Shown piece by piece: positions 39,184 through 47,696 of a DNA stretch of 64,000 nucleotides. A program made the position numbers and the translations under genes. Origin of the DNA: Candidatus Desulforudis audaxviator MP104C (GTDB taxonomy: Bacteria; Bacillota; Desulfotomaculia; Desulfotomaculales; Desulforudaceae); the NCBI RefSeq assembly GCF_000018425.1, contig NC_010424.1:1690501-1754500 (forward strand), given 5' to 3'. How positions within the stretch are numbered: the stretch's first letter is position 1; every line of letters starts with the position of its first letter. Below the pieces are notes generated by a model that searched no databases, had not been told where the DNA came from, and saw only the letters and a list, made by a program, of their open reading frames with translations.

Positions 39184-40128
39184 ATGCGCAGCAGAGCGGG
39201 TAGGTTGACGGTACTGGCGCTGACCCTGGTGTTCATTCTGGCCTTTGCAAGCCCGGCGGCGGCCCACGAACTGTACTTCTTAAACCCCGAGGAGGGCCGG
39301 CAGGGGGAGACGGTGGCGGTCAAACTGTATTGGGGGCACTTCCCCAATGAGCCGGACCCCAAGAGCAATTACTTCGCCCAGGTGCCCGGCGGCCGCCTGT
39401 ACGTTCTGGCGCCCGACGGGCGGGAAATCGATCTGAAAATCGAGGTGCGGGACGACCATTTCGTTTCCGCTTTCACCCCGGAAACAGGCGGCGACCACCA
39501 GGTAGTGTTCGTCCACGACCGGGGGGTACTGGACTGGAAGCACAGCGAACCGCAGGGGATACAGCGTGTGATCACCGCCGCCAAGGGGTTCATCCCGGTG
39601 GACGGCGAGCCCGACATCCACGCCTACGACCGCCCGGCGGGGCTGGACCTGGAGCTTATCCCCCTGACGGACATCGGGCACTTCCACGCGGGCAGCGAAT
39701 TCCGGGGTGAAGTGCGCTACCTGGGAGCGCCCCTGGCCGGCGCGAAAGTCTACGCGGTGGGACCCGCCAAGGCGACGGACTCGCACGACGCGCCCAAAAC
39801 CATCGAGCTCACCAGCGGGGCCGACGGCGTCATCTCCTTCGTGCCCGATGCCGAAGGCACCTGGATGCTCAAACTGGCGCACTACGACGGCGACCGGCCG
39901 GGCGAACTCGACGGCCGGAGCTATGAGGGCGTGCGCTACTCCCTGACCACCTTCTTCCCGGTGCACGGACACGGGGGGCATGCCCACACCGCCGACGCCA
40001 CGCAGCCTCAAGAAGCGGCGGCTACCGGGGGAATCTCCGGCACGGCCTGGATGTTGGGCGCCGCCGCGGTGCTGGCCGCCGGGGCTGCGGCCTTCCTGCT
40101 CCTGGGCCGCAAGAAGACCCGGACCTAA
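39184..40128 (+). CDS. DUF4198 exported protein with C-terminal membrane anchor
   Basis: 314 residues. A signal peptide (LTVLALTLVFILAFASPAAA) ends at about residue 27, leaving HELYFL as the mature start. The domain shows DUF4198 features (AHELYFLNPEEGRQGETVAV, GRLYVLAPDGREIDLK). A His-rich stretch HGHGGHAHTADA (about 259-270) precedes a C-terminal helix and KKTRT. DUF4198 proteins are often extracytoplasmic partners of nickel or cobalt ECF transporters. No transporter is here, but the neighbouring hyp operon makes a nickel role reasonable. Metal binding is inferred from the His cluster. Confidence 0.78.
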   Translation: MRSRAGRLTVLALTLVFILAFASPAAAHELYFLNPEEGRQGETVAVKLYWGHFPNEPDPKSNYFAQVPGGRLYVLAPDGREIDLKIEVRDDHFVSAFTPETGGDHQVVFVHDRGVLDWKHSEPQGIQRVITAAKGFIPVDGEPDIHAYDRPAGLDLELIPLTDIGHFHAGSEFRGEVRYLGAPLAGAKVYAVGPAKATDSHDAPKTIELTSGADGVISFVPDAEGTWMLKLAHYDGDRPGELDGRSYEGVRYSLTTFFPVHGHGGHAHTADATQPQEAAATGGISGTAWMLGAAAVLAAGAAAFLLLGRKKTRT

Positions 40129-40134
40129 CCTCCG

Positions 40135-40157
40135 AAAAAGGGGCCAGGCTCCTTTTT
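40135..40157 (+). terminator. Palindromic repeat after the DUF4198 gene (copy 4)
   Basis: GGGGCCAGGCTCC with A5 and T5 flanks, 6 bases after the stop. One mismatch in the stem compared with the other copies. May attenuate rather than fully stop transcription into the next gene. Confidence 0.6.
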
Positions 40158-40217
40158 GGCTAAGGAACATTCCCCCGTTCCATAAAAAAGGGATTCCTTT
40201 TAGAGAGGTGTGCAGCA

Positions 40218-40682
40218 GTGGTGGAACGCAGGGAAAAGAACCGGTGTGTAAACATGGGGTGGAAGGCGCTCGTGCCGGCATTGGTGCTGCTGATGGTCCT
40301 GGCCGCTGCCGACCCGGCATGGGCTCACCGCCTGACAATGTATGAGGAAGAACCAGGGGTGCTACGCGTGCACTACGAAGGTGACATCCCGGCCCCGGCG
40401 GCCGTGGTGACCCTGTACGATGCCCGAGAAGCGCTGCTCCTGGAGGGGCAGGTGGACGCACAGGGGTACTTTCGCTACGACCACGCGCGATTTCCAGCAG
40501 TCAGCGCCGCGGCCGACGACGGTATGGGACACCGGGTCTTCATCCGCCTGGACGCGGGCCCGCCCGCCGAGATTCCTTTAGTTGTCAGGACGGTTTTCGG
40601 TTTGTCCCTTTTGCTTTTCGTCCTGTCATTTTTCGGTTACTGGTCACGCCGCAAAAAGAACGCCGCGGCTCCTGGCGACTGA
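40218..40682 (+). CDS. Small exported membrane-anchored protein, carboxypeptidase-regulatory-like
   Basis: 154 residues. Signal segment WKALVPALVLLMVLAAADPAWA, mature start HRLTMYEEEPGVLRVHY, a compact beta domain (VVTLYDAREALLLEGQVDAQGYFRYD) and a C-terminal helix (VFGLSLLLFVLSFFGYW) before a basic tail. The layout mirrors the preceding DUF4198 protein and resembles NikN/NikL-type accessory proteins of nickel uptake; that role is inference. GTG start behind GAGAGGTG; ATG 40254 is an alternative. Confidence 0.7.
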   Translation: MVERREKNRCVNMGWKALVPALVLLMVLAAADPAWAHRLTMYEEEPGVLRVHYEGDIPAPAAVVTLYDAREALLLEGQVDAQGYFRYDHARFPAVSAAADDGMGHRVFIRLDAGPPAEIPLVVRTVFGLSLLLFVLSFFGYWSRRKKNAAAPGD

Positions 40683-40819
40683 GAAAGTCGTACCCGCGGG
40701 CGACGGACCGGAACGGTTTTCCCTCGCCAATCCGCCCTCTCTCTCTCATGGGGTGTCGGCGGCCGAACGACAACAAGGCCGCCGGCCCCCCGCAGCCCTT
40801 TGCATTGTCGGACGACGGT

Positions 40820-41704
40820 CTAGCCCTGCTTGACCACCAGCACCGGTCGGTCCACCGTGCGCACGAATTCCGCGCACGTCCCACCGAGCAGCATTTCGCG
40901 CACCCTGCTCAGGCCGTGGGAGCCCATCACCACCAGGGTCACACCCTCTTCCCGCACCGTGCCGGCAAGCCGCACAAAGGGAACGCCTCGCTTTAAGAGT
41001 GTGCGCACCCGGTATCCGGCCGCTTCCAGGCTCCGAGCCACCCGCCGTAATTGGGCCGGTGCCTCCTCATACTGCCGCTCTGAGAAGACCGTGAAACGGT
41101 CGGCCACGTGAATGACGATCAGTTCCTCCACGGCCTCCCGCAGGTGCTCCGCCAGCCCTAATATATAGTCCCTGGCTTCCAACGAGGCATCCGAGAAGTC
41201 GGTGGGCACCATGATCCGGCGGAAAAGGTTCAGGTGGTCCGGGCCGCACGGCGCCTCGTCTCCGGCGCTTCCGGGCCCGCACTTGATCACCAGTACCGGC
41301 ATTGGAGCGTAACGGAGCACGCGTTCGGACACGCTGCCCAGGACCGCGCCCTTCACCAATCCCCAGCCCTGGGAACCGATCGCGATCAGTTGGGCATCCT
41401 CCTCACGAGCGGTGGCGATAATCCCGTCCGCCGCCTTCCCGAACTTCACCACCGGGCGCACCGGGATATTCCACCCGTTGGCCTGTTCGGCGGTCTCGGC
41501 CAGGATGGACTCGACCTGGGTCTTAATCCGCGCCAACTGCTGGTCGGAGCCCAGTCCCGACAGCACGTGGGCCAGGTCGTGGGGGTTGATCACGTGCAGC
41601 AGCACCACCTCGTCGAACCCCAAGACCTTAAGCGCCGGAATACAGTCCAGCGTCCTCTGGGCACATTCCGAGAAATCGGTGGTTAATACCACTCTCCTGG
41701 TCAC
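40820..41704 (-). CDS. Tandem-domain universal stress protein
   Basis: 294 residues, two UspA domains. Domain 1 (1-140) begins RRVVLTTDFSECAQRTL and has IAIGSQGWGLVKGAVLGSVSERVL. Domain 2 (about 158-294) begins RRIMVPTDFSDASLEAR and has VVMGSHGLSRVREMLLGGTCAEFV. Both carry the ATP-binding G-x(2)-G-x(9)-G pattern. GTG start with AAGGGGAGGG at 5 bases. Transcribed alone from the strong promoter just upstream. Confidence 0.9.
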   Translation of the reverse strand: MTRRVVLTTDFSECAQRTLDCIPALKVLGFDEVVLLHVINPHDLAHVLSGLGSDQQLARIKTQVESILAETAEQANGWNIPVRPVVKFGKAADGIIATAREEDAQLIAIGSQGWGLVKGAVLGSVSERVLRYAPMPVLVIKCGPGSAGDEAPCGPDHLNLFRRIMVPTDFSDASLEARDYILGLAEHLREAVEELIVIHVADRFTVFSERQYEEAPAQLRRVARSLEAAGYRVRTLLKRGVPFVRLAGTVREEGVTLVVMGSHGLSRVREMLLGGTCAEFVRTVDRPVLVVKQG

Positions 41705-41757
41705 GAAACCCTCCCCTTCTAAACCGAAAGCATTCCGGGGACAAGTCTGTTTGTTCC

Positions 41758-41786
41758 ATTATATGCATGCCCGGACAGAGCGTCAA
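41758..41786 (-). promoter_or_regulatory. Sigma-A promoter of the UspA gene
   Basis: TTGACG (41786-41781), 17-base spacer, TATAAT (41763-41758), about 54 bases before the GTG. Confidence 0.8.
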
Positions 41787-41791
41787 AGGGC

Positions 41792-41821
41792 AAAAGGGTT
41801 ACGGCTCTTAAGCCGCAACCC
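41792..41821 (-). terminator. Rho-independent terminator upstream of uspA
   Basis: In the minus sense GGGTTGCGGCT-TAAG-AGCCGTAACCC forms an 11-pair stem (one G-U) with four-base loop, followed by TTTT. It probably ends transcripts from the hyp operon before the UspA promoter. Confidence 0.75.
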
Positions 41822-42119
41822 GATACAATAACGCCCATGTTCCTAAACAAAACGTCAGTTTTCAGACTCGAAAAAGCTGTGAAATACCTGATGACGACAA
41901 CACGGCATTGAGCCGCCGCAACTGGATCCCGCCGATCCGCGCCCACTGCTGGTGATCCCCGACAGCCGCGCAAGGTTCCGCAGTACCGCTTTGGCACGTG
42001 GGTTTCGGCGGCCCTGAGGACCGTTCAGAAACGAGCATGGCAAGGAAAGCGAAGTCGCCCGACGCGGAGCGTACTGGTCGGTGAGCTTGACGAAGCAAGG
42101 CGAAGTTTATCAACGATCT
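41822..42119. other. Intergenic stretch without recognised gene
   Basis: 298 bases between hypE and the terminator. Short frames on both strands lack SD sequences and known motifs. A degenerate repeat or gene remnant is possible; I cannot name it. Confidence 0.4.
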
Positions 42120-43136
42120 CTAGCAGATCCTGGGGAGTGGAGCCCCGGCCAGCAAATCCAGATACTTCGTTCCCCCCAGCGCCGTCTTCAGGAACACGTT
42201 CCCCGCGCCAGCCTTGACCTCGCCGATGATCCGGGCGTTACGGCCCAGTTCGTCCGCCCGCATCAGCGCGAGCGCCTTCTCGGCCTCGCCGGGCGCCACC
42301 ACCGCCAGGAACTTCCCTTCGTTCGCCAGGTACAGCGGGTCCACCCCCAGCATCTCGGCCGCACCCTTCACCCCGGCTCCGACCGGAATATCGGTCTCGC
42401 TGAGCCAGAGGTCCACTCCGGACGAGGTCGCGATCTCCTTGGCCGAGGTGGCCAGTCCACCCCGGGTCAGGTCGCGCATCAGCTTGACCCCTTCAAGCTC
42501 GGCGAGCAGCCGGCCCGTGATCCGGTGCAGCGCCGCGCAGTCGCTTACCAGCCGGTCTCCGAAGCCGAAACCTTCCCGGGTGGCCAGGACGGCCATCCCG
42601 TGGTCGCCCAAGTTCCCGTTCACCAGGATCCGGTCTCCAGGTGAAATCCGGTGGTAGCCCAGATCCACTCCCGCGGGGATGACGCCCACTCCGGTGGTGT
42701 TGATGAAAATCCGGTCCAGGTGCCCGCGGCCCACCACCTTGGTATCCCCGGCCACGATTTCGATCCCCGCGTCCCGGCAGGCCGCGGCCATCGAAGCCAC
42801 CACCCGCTCCAGGTCCGCCAGCGGAAAACCCTCCTCGATCAGGAACGCCGCCGTCAGGTAACGGGGCTCGGCCCCGCTCACGGCCAGGTCGTTCACTGTG
42901 CCGCAAACGGCCAGTTTCCCGATGTCCCCCCCCGGGAAAAAGGGCGGGTCGATTACGAACGAGTCGGTGGTCACCGCCATCCGGCCTTCCCCGACCGGAA
43001 AGGCGGCCGCATCGGTCATCGCTTCCAGCACCCGGTTACCCAGGTGGCGCAGGAAAAGCCCCGTCACCAGTTCGTGGGTCAGCCGGCCCCCGTCGCCGTG
43101 GGCCAGCAGGACAATGTCTTCGTTATGCGTCGGCAC
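42120..43136 (-). CDS. hypE: Hydrogenase expression/formation protein HypE
   Basis: 338 residues. Dehydrates the thiocarbamoyl group on its own C-terminal cysteine to thiocyanate, the source of cyanide for the NiFe site. The conserved C-terminus LPRIC is intact. AIRS-fold signatures are present: AHGDGGRLTHELV near the N-terminus, DSFVIDPPFFPGGDIGKLAVCGTVNDL and MRDLTRGGLAT. GTG start with GAGGAGGT at 7 bases. Last of the hyp genes. Confidence 0.97.
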   Translation of the reverse strand: MPTHNEDIVLLAHGDGGRLTHELVTGLFLRHLGNRVLEAMTDAAAFPVGEGRMAVTTDSFVIDPPFFPGGDIGKLAVCGTVNDLAVSGAEPRYLTAAFLIEEGFPLADLERVVASMAAACRDAGIEIVAGDTKVVGRGHLDRIFINTTGVGVIPAGVDLGYHRISPGDRILVNGNLGDHGMAVLATREGFGFGDRLVSDCAALHRITGRLLAELEGVKLMRDLTRGGLATSAKEIATSSGVDLWLSETDIPVGAGVKGAAEMLGVDPLYLANEGKFLAVVAPGEAEKALALMRADELGRNARIIGEVKAGAGNVFLKTALGGTKYLDLLAGAPLPRIC

Positions 43137-43172
43137 CTATTGGACCTCCTCTGAGTTCAAAACTTAAGCGGG

Positions 43173-43200
43173 GCACGGAGCCAAGCGGCGGCTCCACCGG
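43173..43200. repeat. 28-base dispersed repeat, copy 2 (hypD-hypE gap)
   Basis: Identical to 20382-20409, with GGAGCC/GGCTCC arms. It lies 2 bases after the hypD stop. Confidence 0.85.
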
Positions 43201-43202
43201 TC

Positions 43203-44324
43203 TTAGCCGGCCGCGGTCCGCCGCTCGTACTGGTAGAATGCGGCGCAGGCCCCTTCCGACGACACCATGCACGGGCCCACCGGGTGGCTCGGCGTGCAGG
43301 CGGTCGCGAACAGCCGGCAATCCCGCGGGGTGAGCTTCCCCTTCAGAAGGTCCCCGCACCGGCAGCCCTGCGGGATCCGCGGGGCGGCCACCTCGGGCGC
43401 GAAACGGGCCCGGGCGTCAAACTCCCGGTACTCCGGCTTCAGTTCCATTCCGCTCCCCGGGATGGTTCCAAACCCCCGCCAGGAAACATCGGCAATCTGG
43501 AAGAACCGGTCCAGAGTCTCCTGGGCCCGGACGTTCCCTTCCTCCCGCACCACCCGGGTGTAACCGTTAACCACCCGGGGCGGGTCGTCGGATATCAGCT
43601 GCTGCAGGAGGTTGTAAAGCGCGTCCACGATATCCAGCGTCTCAAAGCCGGTGATCACGGAGGGCAGCCCGTACTCCTCAGCGATGAAGTCGTAGGCGCG
43701 GCGGCCGATGATCGCCGAGACGTGGCCGGGCAGGATCAACCCGTCGAGTTTCATTTCCGGATCGGAACCGAGCGCGGCAAGCGCCGGGGGCACCACCTTG
43801 TGCACGGTGAACACGCTGTAGTTCTTCAGCCCCAGCGCCTTGGCTTGGGCCACGCTCAAAGCCACGGCTGGCGCCGTGGTCTCGAAACCCACCCCCAAAA
43901 ACACCATTTGCCGCTCCGGGTTCTCTTTAGCCCACTTCACCGCGTCGGCTGGCGAATAAAACACCCGAACGTCGGCGCCCCGGGCCTTTTCCCGCTCGAG
44001 CGAGGTCCGGCTGCCGGGCACGCGCACCATATCGCCGAAAGTGCCCACCGTCACCCCGGGCAGCCGCCCGAAGGCCACCATGGCGTCGATGTCGCCGTAG
44101 TCGGTCACGCACACCGGGCAGCCCGGGCCGCTCCGGAGTTTGAGTTTTTCTTCCAAAAGGCTTCTCAAGCCCGCCTTCGAGATGGCCACCGTGTGGGTGC
44201 CGCAGACCTCCATGAAGACCGGCGGGCGTCCCAGCTTGTCCCGTGCCCGGTCGGCCAGCGCGATCACCTTTTCCAGGAGCGCCCGGCCGAGTTCGGGATC
44301 ACGAAACCTGTCCAGGATATGCAT
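43203..44324 (-). CDS. hypD: Hydrogenase maturation protein HypD
   Basis: 373 residues. Iron-sulfur scaffold where Fe(CN)2CO is assembled with HypC. Seen: FMEVCGTHTVAISKAGL (His and Cys), SGPGCPVCVTD, FETTAPAVAL, PGHVSAIIG and the cluster-binding GCRCGDLLKGKLTPRDCRLFATACTP near the end. ATG at 44322-44324 overlaps the hypC end by 26 bases. Confidence 0.97.
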   Translation of the reverse strand: MHILDRFRDPELGRALLEKVIALADRARDKLGRPPVFMEVCGTHTVAISKAGLRSLLEEKLKLRSGPGCPVCVTDYGDIDAMVAFGRLPGVTVGTFGDMVRVPGSRTSLEREKARGADVRVFYSPADAVKWAKENPERQMVFLGVGFETTAPAVALSVAQAKALGLKNYSVFTVHKVVPPALAALGSDPEMKLDGLILPGHVSAIIGRRAYDFIAEEYGLPSVITGFETLDIVDALYNLLQQLISDDPPRVVNGYTRVVREEGNVRAQETLDRFFQIADVSWRGFGTIPGSGMELKPEYREFDARARFAPEVAAPRIPQGCRCGDLLKGKLTPRDCRLFATACTPSHPVGPCMVSSEGACAAFYQYERRTAAG

Positions 44325-44541
44325 CTCTCAAAATCTCCTCCCACAGCTTCAGCCGGATTTGGGCCTCTTCCACGTCGAGCTTCTCGATGGCGTAGCCGGT
44401 GTGCACAATGAGGTACTCCCCGGTGTGCACCTCGCCCACCAGAAACGTGCTGATCTCCCGCTGCACGCCGAAGATCTCAATCACCGCGCTGTCCGATTCC
44501 GGTTTCACGTCCACCACAAGACCCGGTATACCTAAACACAT
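44299..44541 (-). CDS. hypC: Hydrogenase maturation chaperone HypC
   Basis: 80 residues. Carries the Fe(CN)2CO group to the large subunit through Cys2; the conserved MCLGIPG start is present and so is a VGEVHTGEYLIVHTGYAIEKLD core. It overlaps hypF by 10 bases and hypD by 26, so hypF-C-D are coupled. Confidence 0.97.
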   Translation of the reverse strand: MCLGIPGLVVDVKPESDSAVIEIFGVQREISTFLVGEVHTGEYLIVHTGYAIEKLDVEEAQIRLKLWEEILRDAYPGQVS

Positions 44542-46817
44542 TCCTTACTCCACCTCCGGTATGCGATTACAGCCTGACCCAGGCAAAGTCCCCCGTCGTT
44601 CGCCGGCACCTGCCGGTGCGTGAGTACCCGGAATCCGTCCAGCGGCAGGGTTTCCCGCGCGCGCCGGAAAAGGTACCGGTTCTGCCAGGTGCCGCCGCTC
44701 AAAGCCACGGTACGAAGCCCCGTCGCCGCGCCCACCCGGCGCACGGCTTCGCGCACCATCTCCAGGACGGTGTTGTGGAAGCGGGTGGCGATCGTCTCCA
44801 CGGGCACCCCCCGCTCCAGGTCCTCCACCACCCCGGCGACCGTACCCGCCGCCGAAATCGTTCCCTCTTCAATTGAAAAAGGATAGACCCCGAGCTTCGC
44901 GCCTTCAGCGTCGTCGCGCACGAGTTCCCCCAGTTCGATCGCCGCCTGGCCCTCGTAGGTGCTCCGCGTGCACACGCCCACCAGCGCCGCCACCGCATCG
45001 AACAGCCGGCCGCAGCCCGAACTCGGCGGGGCGTTGAAACCCTTGGCGAGCATCCGGCGCACCACGTCCAGCTCCAGGCCGTGGCCGCCGAACAATCGCC
45101 CGGCCGTCCGGTCGCCGTCCTCGCCCAGGTAGGTCAGAAGGTAGGCAACCGCCGTGCGCCAGGGGGAGCGCACCGCCGCCTCGCCGCCCGGCAGGGGCAC
45201 GGGGGCGAGGTGCATCTCCCGCTTAAAACCCAGGCAGTCGCCGCTTATTATCTCAAAACCCCACAGCGTGCCGTCCGGACCGTAGCCGGTGCCGTCCAGG
45301 ATCACCCCGATCGCCCGCTCGTCCACCAGGCCATTGTCGGCCAGGCAGGACGCCAGGTGGGCGTGATGGTGCTGCACCTCGTAGCGCTTTTCCGCCGGCA
45401 CCTTCCGGGCCAGGCGCGAGGAACGGTAGTCGGGGTGCATGTCGTACCCGACCACCTCGGCCTCGATGTCCAGGAGCCGCTGGAAGTTCAACAAGCTGGA
45501 GAAAAGGTTCTCCTCGCCCTCCAGGTGGTCCAGTTCCCCGATGTGCTGGCTCACGAAAGCCCGCCCCTTTTTGAGCAGGCAGAAGGTGTTCTTCATTTCG
45601 CCGCCGATGCCCAGCACCACCGGCCCGTCCCCGGTCGGGACGCGCACCGGCACCGGCACCCAGCCGCGCGATCGCCGCAGGAGCTGCACTTCCCCGTCCA
45701 TCACCGCCGCCAGGGAGTCGTCGCACCGGTTCACGATCTCCCGGTTGTGCCAGAGGAAGTAGTCGGCGATGCCGCCCAACTCCGCCAGCGCCCGGACGTT
45801 CTCCTTCGCCAGCGGCAGTTCGCTGTAGTTGCCGCTGGTCATCACCAGAAGGTCGAACGGCCCGGTGAACACCAGAAAGTGCAGTGGGGTGTACGGGAGC
45901 ATCACCCCCAGGGTCTTGAGGCCCGGCGCGAGTTCAGGCGGCAGGTCGGTCCCCGGCCGCCGCTTGAGGATCACGATCGGCGCCTCGGGGGAAGTCAGGA
46001 GTTCCCGCTCCTGATCGTTTAAGTGGCAGTACCGCTCCACCACGGCCGGGTCCCGGGCCATCACCGCGAACGGCTTAGCGTCGCGGCCCTTGCGCCGCCT
46101 GAGTTCCCGCAGGGCATCGCGGTTTTGCGCATCGCACACCAGGTGAAATCCGCCCAGGCTCTTCAGGGCCAGGATGCGGCCTTCGGCCAGGAGGTCCCAG
46201 CAGTTCCGCCGCCACTCGCCCGGCACCGGCTTGCCGCCGGCGTCCACCAGTTCCACGGCCGGGCCGCACACCGGGCAGGCCACCGGCTGGGCGTGAAACC
46301 GGCGGTCGGCCGGGTCGTGGTACTCCCGGGCGCAGTCCGGGCACATGGGAAAGACGGCCATCGAAGTCTTCGGCCGGTCGTAGGGCAGCTCCCGGACGAT
46401 GGTGAACCGGGGGCCGCAGTTAGTGCAGTTCGTAAACGGGTAGCCGTAATGCCGGTCTTGGGGGTCGAAGGTCTCCCGGGCGCAGTCCGGGCAAAGGCCC
46501 ACGTCCGGCGGCACCAGCGCTTCGATCTCCGCGCCGCCCGTGCTGGCGATGATCTCAAAACCGGTGTGGCCCGCCGGGGGCAGCGCTTCCCAGGACACCT
46601 CGTCCACCCGGGCCAGCCGCGGCGGATGCGCCCGCACCGCCTCCAGGAAGCGGCGCACGGCGTCCGGCGCACCCTCGGCGTCCACGATCACGCCCTGGCC
46701 CGCGTTCAGCACGCTGCCGGCGATCCCGCAGTCCCGGGCCAGGTTATAGATGAACGGGCGGAAACCGACGCCCTGGACGGTGCCCCGGACGACTACCCGG
46801 TAACGGACCCTTCCCAT
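44532..46817 (-). CDS. hypF: Carbamoyltransferase HypF
   Basis: 761 residues. Transfers a carbamoyl group from carbamoyl phosphate to HypE. Domains in order: acylphosphatase (RYRVVVRGTVQGVGFRPF, 3-90), two zinc-finger motifs (CPDCARE..., CTNCGPRFTI, about 105-185), YrdC-like (about 200-370) and Kae1-like carbamoyltransferase with HHAHLASCLAD and ALSGGTWQNRYL. ATG 46815-46817 is the family start; the frame continues upstream through a degenerate copy of the hypB 3' end. DNA of codons 1-11 is also part of that duplication. Confidence 0.95.
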   Translation of the reverse strand: MGRVRYRVVVRGTVQGVGFRPFIYNLARDCGIAGSVLNAGQGVIVDAEGAPDAVRRFLEAVRAHPPRLARVDEVSWEALPPAGHTGFEIIASTGGAEIEALVPPDVGLCPDCARETFDPQDRHYGYPFTNCTNCGPRFTIVRELPYDRPKTSMAVFPMCPDCAREYHDPADRRFHAQPVACPVCGPAVELVDAGGKPVPGEWRRNCWDLLAEGRILALKSLGGFHLVCDAQNRDALRELRRRKGRDAKPFAVMARDPAVVERYCHLNDQERELLTSPEAPIVILKRRPGTDLPPELAPGLKTLGVMLPYTPLHFLVFTGPFDLLVMTSGNYSELPLAKENVRALAELGGIADYFLWHNREIVNRCDDSLAAVMDGEVQLLRRSRGWVPVPVRVPTGDGPVVLGIGGEMKNTFCLLKKGRAFVSQHIGELDHLEGEENLFSSLLNFQRLLDIEAEVVGYDMHPDYRSSRLARKVPAEKRYEVQHHHAHLASCLADNGLVDERAIGVILDGTGYGPDGTLWGFEIISGDCLGFKREMHLAPVPLPGGEAAVRSPWRTAVAYLLTYLGEDGDRTAGRLFGGHGLELDVVRRMLAKGFNAPPSSGCGRLFDAVAALVGVCTRSTYEGQAAIELGELVRDDAEGAKLGVYPFSIEEGTISAAGTVAGVVEDLERGVPVETIATRFHNTVLEMVREAVRRVGAATGLRTVALSGGTWQNRYLFRRARETLPLDGFRVLTHRQVPANDGGLCLGQAVIAYRRWSKECV

Positions 46818-46957
46818 TTCCGACGCGCGATTTCCCTGAGCCAAAGGCACCATGCCTCCACACTCCGGCCGGTGGGCGGCCGAGGTCATAAACAGCTGAA
46901 TTTCCGGATTGACGGTCCGGATTTCGGCTTGCACTCTATTCATACCAGAATCGGTGC
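46787..46957. repeat. About 170-base direct repeat, copy A (degenerate hypB 3' end plus hypF start)
   Basis: Closely similar to 47697-47866 (estimated above 80% by eye). Copy A encodes, with frame disruptions, NRVQAEIRTVNPEIQLFMTSA, the counterpart of hypB NKVQAEIRTINPEIQIFVTSA, and continues into the first eleven hypF codons. The two copies bracket the 739-base insertion described below. Confidence 0.8.
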
Positions 46958-46969
46958 ACAAAAGCAAAC

Positions 46970-47152
46970 CCAAAGCATCTTCTGGAACGACTCGATCTGG
47001 TTCAGGAAGTCGATGATCCGGCCGCCGACGGCCTTGATGACCCGCACCATCTGGAACCAGTTCTCGGCGTGGTCCTCGCCGGCGGTCTCCATCTCGTCAA
47101 GATTCAGCACTTCGTTCTTCAGATAGAAGTCGAGCTCGCAGGAGAGGAACCC
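46970..47152 (-). pseudogene. Fragment of a type III DNA methyltransferase (Mod)
   Basis: 61 open codons without a start. They contain GFLSCELDFYLKNEVLNLD, ENWFQMVRVIKAVGGRIIDF and LNQIESFQKMLW, a pattern (RELDFYxKNEVLxLD...KIIxFLAQIEDFQKxLW) I know from the N-terminal half of site-specific adenine methyltransferases of type III restriction systems. A TAG bounds it upstream, and frame is lost where repeat copy A begins. No restriction gene or methylase motif (DPPY) is present, so it is a remnant. Confidence 0.7.
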
Positions 47153-47189
47153 CTACAGGGATATTTTTCAGGCGGGTAAGGTATCCCGG

Positions 47190-47597
47190 CTACCACATTG
47201 TTGATAGATACCAGACGACAGCCGCCACCACCGCGATCGCCAAGGCGACTTTGATAAAACCGCTTACTGCTTTAAATACGAAGAGCCCTATCAGGAAGGC
47301 CGCGATCACAAGAAGGATCGGTAGCCCTTTGACGAAGTCGAACGCTTGCTGTACTTGATCCCCGGCAATTTCTTTGGCACCCTCAAGCTTGGTCGCCAGT
47401 TGCTCCTCGATCTTCTGGGTCAGTTCGGTCGCGGCCTTCTCCATTTGTTTTTCCAGGGTTTCGCTTGAACCGTCAGAACCCCACGCGGGTGCACCGGCGA
47501 ATGCAAAGGCGACCAGCAAAAGTAGAACCCAACAAACAAACTTGGTTTGCAAACGAGCTCGCGGAAACAAACCGCGGACGCAGAGCTGACGCATGGA
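47190..47597 (-). CDS. Small membrane protein with signal-like N-terminus, unknown function
   Basis: 135 residues from ATG 47595-47597. A hydrophobic segment FVCWVLLLLVAFAFAGAPAWG (about 20-40) looks like a signal peptide, followed by a short helical, charged stretch (KQMEKAATELTQKIEEQLATKLEGAKEIAG) and a C-terminal transmembrane segment (ILLVIAAFLIGLFVFKAV) with a second hydrophobic stretch. SD is weak. It lies inside the hypB-hypF insertion and I do not recognise a family. Confidence 0.5.
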   Translation of the reverse strand, partial: SMRQLCVRGLFPRARLQTKFVCWVLLLLVAFAFAGAPAWGSDGSSETLEKQMEKAATELTQKIEEQLATKLEGAKEIAGDQVQQAFDFVKGLPILLVIAAFLIGLFVFKAVSGFIKVALAIAVVAAVVWYLSTMW

Positions 47598-47696
47598 AAG
47601 CACCCACAATCTGTTATCTTCTTGCACTTTCGTAAGAAACCGGCGCGAAAAGTTCTTTCGTTCCAGCCCCCATATGTGTTCCGGTGCCGGCAAAGC

